DNA from: Paenimyroides tangerinum
GTDB taxonomy: Bacteria > Bacteroidota > Bacteroidia > Flavobacteriales > Flavobacteriaceae
Assembly: GCF_003865405.1 (NCBI RefSeq)
Contig: NZ_RQVQ01000008.1
Location: forward strand, 48,513 to 112,512
DNA: 64,000 nucleotides
Reading direction: 5' to 3'
Shown: piece after piece, positions 61,436 to 64,000 of the stretch
How positions within the stretch are numbered: position 1 is the first letter of the stretch
Layout of the letters: every line of letters starts with the position of its first letter
Translations under genes and position numbers: made by a program
The notes under the pieces: generated by a model
The model's database searches: none
What the model was told of the DNA's origin: nothing
The model's input: the letters and a program-made list of their open reading frames with translations, nothing else

Positions 61436-61640
61436 TGAAATTATTTGTACAATTTGTTTTAAAAATTTTCATGATTATCCAAGTAAATCCAGATAGAACA
61501 GAAAAAACAATAATCGTCATTGCAATAAACTCTATCATCTGAACTAAAATAGTTGGTTTTACTTTGTCTGAATCCGTAAACCAGCCAAATAAAACCAAAA
61601 CCAAAGATGTGATAAATAAATATAAAACTGTTTTTATCAT
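61422..61640 (-). CDS. Small two-helix membrane protein
   Basis: A 72-aa protein with two likely membrane helices (about 3-20 and 36-58), separated by a short polar loop FTDSDKVKPT. A second frame over the same bases (61459-61671) lacks such a pattern and starts with a poor context. No family recognised. The stop lies within a hairpin copy. Confidence 0.5.
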   Translation of the reverse strand: MIKTVLYLFITSLVLVLFGWFTDSDKVKPTILVQMIEFIAMTIIVFSVLSGFTWIIMKIFKTNCTNNFTKNS

Positions 61641-61692
61641 AGATTAAATGTTTATTATAAAACGTAATCACAAAAAAAATATTGCCTTTATA

Positions 61693-62733
61693 TTACAATG
61701 TTTTCAAATCTATCACAAAACGGTATTTTACATCAGAGTTTTGCATGCGAACATAAGCTTCATTAATTTCATTCATTCGAATAACCTCAACATCAGAAAC
61801 GATATTATGTTCGCCGCAGAAATCTAACATTTCTTGTGTTTCTTTAATTCCTCCAATTAATGAACCAGCGATGTTTCTACGTTTATTAATTAAAACCCCA
61901 CCATGTACTCCTGGAAGTGGCTCAATTGCTCCAACCATACACATCGTTTTGTCTAACTTTAACAACAACAAATACGGATTTACATCGTGAGCAACCGGAA
62001 TGGTATTCAACAAGAAATCAAAACTATAATTATGTTGTTTCATTTGTTCAGGATCTTTTGAAATCAAAACCTCATCAGCTCCTAATTTCATTGCATCAGC
62101 ACCTTTAGATTCAGAAGTAGTAATCATCACTACATGCGCTCCCATTGCTTTTGCAAATTTCACTCCCATGTGACCTAAACCTCCTAAACCAATAATTCCG
62201 ACTTTATCTCCTTTTTTTACATTCCAATGACGCAATGGCGACCAGGTAGTGATTCCTGCACAAAGTAAAGGAGCAACCGCATCTAAAGGTAAATTGGTTG
62301 GAACACTTAAAACAAAATCTTCGTGAACGACAATGTTTTCTGAATAACCACCGTAAGTAATTCCACCATATTTTGAATTTTTAGAATTGTAAGTTCCGGT
62401 AAAACCATTTTCGCAATATTGTTCCAAATCTTCATCGCAAGAATGACAATGTTTGCAAGATTCTACCAAACATCCAACTCCAACTAAATCGCCAACTTTA
62501 TATTTGGTAACTTCAGAACCAACAGCTTCAACTCTTCCCACGATTTCGTGACCTGGAACAGCCGGATAGTTCGTTGGTCCCCAATCAGATTGAGCTGTGT
62601 GCAAATCACTATGACAAACACCGCAATAATCAATCTTAATAAAAACGTCATTAACATCTAAGTTTCTTCTTTCTATCGTATGTGGACCTAACGGATCAAC
62701 CGCATTAAAGGCTGCGTATGCTTTTGTGCTCAT
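61693..62733 (-). CDS. Zinc-dependent NAD(P) alcohol dehydrogenase
   Basis: A 346-aa medium-chain dehydrogenase of the YahK/cinnamyl-alcohol type. The catalytic zinc is held by C38 and H60-E61 (CGVCHSDLH, GHEIVGRVEAVG) and a later Cys (LLCAGITTW); the structural zinc by four Cys in CKHCHSCDEDLEQYC. The nucleotide-binding motif is IGLGGLGHMG. This subfamily usually reduces aldehydes with NADPH. Monocistronic. Confidence 0.92.
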   Translation of the reverse strand: MSTKAYAAFNAVDPLGPHTIERRNLDVNDVFIKIDYCGVCHSDLHTAQSDWGPTNYPAVPGHEIVGRVEAVGSEVTKYKVGDLVGVGCLVESCKHCHSCDEDLEQYCENGFTGTYNSKNSKYGGITYGGYSENIVVHEDFVLSVPTNLPLDAVAPLLCAGITTWSPLRHWNVKKGDKVGIIGLGGLGHMGVKFAKAMGAHVVMITTSESKGADAMKLGADEVLISKDPEQMKQHNYSFDFLLNTIPVAHDVNPYLLLLKLDKTMCMVGAIEPLPGVHGGVLINKRRNIAGSLIGGIKETQEMLDFCGEHNIVSDVEVIRMNEINEAYVRMQNSDVKYRFVIDLKTL

Positions 62734-62814
62734 TTTTTTCTAAAATTTAATTATTCATAATTGAAAGATTTTATAAAGTTACAAAAAAGGATGTTGGTTT
62801 AGAAAGCTAAATAA

Positions 62815-63423
62815 ATGAAAATATCAACTAAATTTATTATATTGTATCAACCTAAATACAAACCACTTATGAATACATTTTCAGCCAAAGATTTTGGATT
62901 AAAACTCGCAAAAACAACCGAAAATGGTTTTGTTTTTTATCCAAATAAAATGTGGCGCGCATTCAGTTTTTTAATAATTTTTAATTGTACTCCTTTTGCA
63001 ATTGCTATTTCGTTTCTTTTGGATATTAAATTCAATTTATATCTAATTTTATTTGTGACTACTTACGTTATTGCAAGTTCAATTATGTTTATTGTAAGTC
63101 TAAAACGAATTGAATTAAACAAGAAAACAAATAAACTAATCGTTCATAATTTTACTTCAAAAAGAGAAATTCAAATAAAACAAGTAACGTATATTATCCG
63201 AATGACAACAAAAGAATATGTAGATCTATCTCGAAGATGGCGAAGTGAAACCAACATCCGTTTTTTTATTGAAATCGATTCATCGGAAAGAATTCAACTG
63301 TATTGGCCGTTAAAATTAAATAAGCAAACTTTAAATCAGTATGATTTTTTGGTTGATAAAATGATTAGCACTTTTGGTTTCAAGAAAAAGGAATTGTTTG
63401 TTAATAAAATTGATGCCAATTAA
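62815..63423 (+). CDS. Membrane protein with a cytoplasmic PH-like region
   Basis: A 202-aa protein with two membrane helices close together (about 49-67 and 73-96) and a C-terminal beta-rich region with KRIELNKKTNKLIVHNF and RFFIEIDSSERIQLYWPL, reminiscent of bacterial PH-like domains. The start may be the ATG at 62869 (MNTFSAKDFGL) rather than 62815, since the first 18 residues have no clear role. The next gene follows after 2 bases. Function unknown. Confidence 0.6.
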   Translation: MKISTKFIILYQPKYKPLMNTFSAKDFGLKLAKTTENGFVFYPNKMWRAFSFLIIFNCTPFAIAISFLLDIKFNLYLILFVTTYVIASSIMFIVSLKRIELNKKTNKLIVHNFTSKREIQIKQVTYIIRMTTKEYVDLSRRWRSETNIRFFIEIDSSERIQLYWPLKLNKQTLNQYDFLVDKMISTFGFKKKELFVNKIDAN

Positions 63424-63425
63424 TT

Positions 63426-63932
63426 ATGGAAAAAGAAACTATAAAATGCAATATAGCTAAATTGATTAAACACATTTTGATTACTATTAGTTTGATTTGT
63501 CTTGTGATTACTTTGTTATATTTTGAAATTCTTGAAAGAAAGCAATACCGAATGATTTGGATTGGCGGTATTGCATTTGCACTTTATTTACTTTTCAAGG
63601 ATCTTGAATTGCTTTGGAATTATAAAAAACCTGTTATCGAAATTGACTCAGAAGGTTACATCGATTACGATTCTATTTACGGAAAAGTTTATTGGAATAA
63701 TATTGAAAGCATTGTTGCTGTTGATGTTTATCCATTTTTCATCTTATATAAAGAACCTAAGGTTATTGTGTATTTAAAAAATAAACGTAGCACAATCTCA
63801 CATTTAAAAAACAAGAAACTTATTGAGAAGGCTTTAGAAAACAATTCGATAAATATTAATACGACAAAAATTGACATCAGCGCTACCGACTTGCGTGATA
63901 AACTTTTAAAATATAAAAAATTATACAGTTGA
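63426..63932 (+). CDS. STM3941-like membrane protein
   Basis: A 168-aa protein with two membrane helices (about 14-30 and 40-56) followed by a soluble part: PVIEIDSEGYIDYDSIYGKVYWNNIESI and a basic C-terminal stretch. The order is that of STM3941-type proteins, small membrane proteins of unknown function. It follows the gene at 62815 with 2 bases between and probably forms one unit with it. The description here breaks no long stretch on purpose; the recognition is from memory. Confidence 0.6.
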   Translation: MEKETIKCNIAKLIKHILITISLICLVITLLYFEILERKQYRMIWIGGIAFALYLLFKDLELLWNYKKPVIEIDSEGYIDYDSIYGKVYWNNIESIVAVDVYPFFILYKEPKVIVYLKNKRSTISHLKNKKLIEKALENNSININTTKIDISATDLRDKLLKYKKLYS

Positions 63933-64000
63933 TTTTTGTAACCTGAGTTCGATTAATAAATCAAGAAAAATAGTTGGTAAAAAAAAGAAATAGTTGTATA
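63933..64000. other. Right edge, non-coding
   Basis: AT-rich sequence after the last stop with no feature I can support. Confidence 0.4.

Noticed and set aside
61459..61671. A 70-codon ORF overlapping the small membrane gene in another frame
   Set aside because: The frame at 61422-61640 has two clear membrane helices; the other frame is rich in Asn, Tyr and Phe with no pattern.
1..64000. CRISPR arrays, rRNA operons and prophage
   Set aside because: No regularly spaced repeats, rRNA sequences or phage structural genes were seen anywhere in the window.

Overview
The window is a chromosomal segment of a member of the Flavobacteriaceae (phylum Bacteroidota). The evidence is the AT-rich sequence, the TAnnTTTG -7 promoter boxes before many genes, the near absence of Shine-Dalgarno sequences, gliding-motility genes gldB/gldC, a flavobacterial-type dcw cluster with a 655-residue FtsZ, a DnaG lacking its zinc ligands, and MurE with the meso-DAP DNPR motif. 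The genus cannot be fixed from the sequence alone; a Flavobacterium- or Myroides-like organism is plausible.

Layout. 0-10 kb: the first codons of a CDP-alcohol phosphatidyltransferase, a two-domain peptide-type ABC ATPase, an OsmC-like protein behind what looks like a peptide-controlled attenuator, a DEDDy exonuclease with a serine hydrolase, class I fumarase and the umuDC error-prone polymerase pair. 10-17 kb: rpe, a CBS protein, an MtfA-type peptidase, several small lipoproteins, a DUF4407 membrane protein, and a REP-associated transposase (RAYT) flanked by REP-like palindromes, then tRNA-Arg(CCG) and a YqeY-type protein. 17.4-33 kb: a complete, tightly packed dcw operon read leftward (mraZ-rsmH-ftsL-ftsI-murE-mraY-murD-ftsW-murG-murC-ftsQ-ftsA-ftsZ), with three 10-bp-spaced MraZ boxes at its promoter and a strong terminator after ftsZ; murF and ddl are not in it. 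33-39 kb: an alpha/beta hydrolase, engB, gldC/gldB, nadE and dnaG. 39-43 kb: an ECF sigma factor, probable anti-sigma factor and envelope proteins in one operon. 43-50 kb: an RDD / SpoIIM-like / DUF4129 / DUF4350 / MoxR / DUF58 module. 50-64 kb: a polyprenyl synthase, metallo-hydrolase, cold-shock protein, rlmN, SDR, O-methyltransferase, PAP2 phosphatase, TatA-like protein, two paralogous secreted proteins, pepE, a zinc alcohol dehydrogenase and small envelope proteins.

Most notable non-gene structure: (1) a roughly 85-100 nt structured intergenic element in three same-strand copies (9985, 52306, 53536) with a constant core and compensatory changes in its stems; (2) a 42-bp near-copy of the 3' end of the polyprenyl synthase gene at the far side of the 7-kb RDD-MoxR-DUF58 module, as if the module had been inserted at that gene's end; (3) two tandem short ORF plus terminator units before osmC, the second encoding a Met-rich 11-residue peptide and ending in a terminator 9 nt before the osmC start; (4) REP-like palindromes around the RAYT gene; (5) a 43-codon small gene and a probable long leader upstream of the cold-shock gene.
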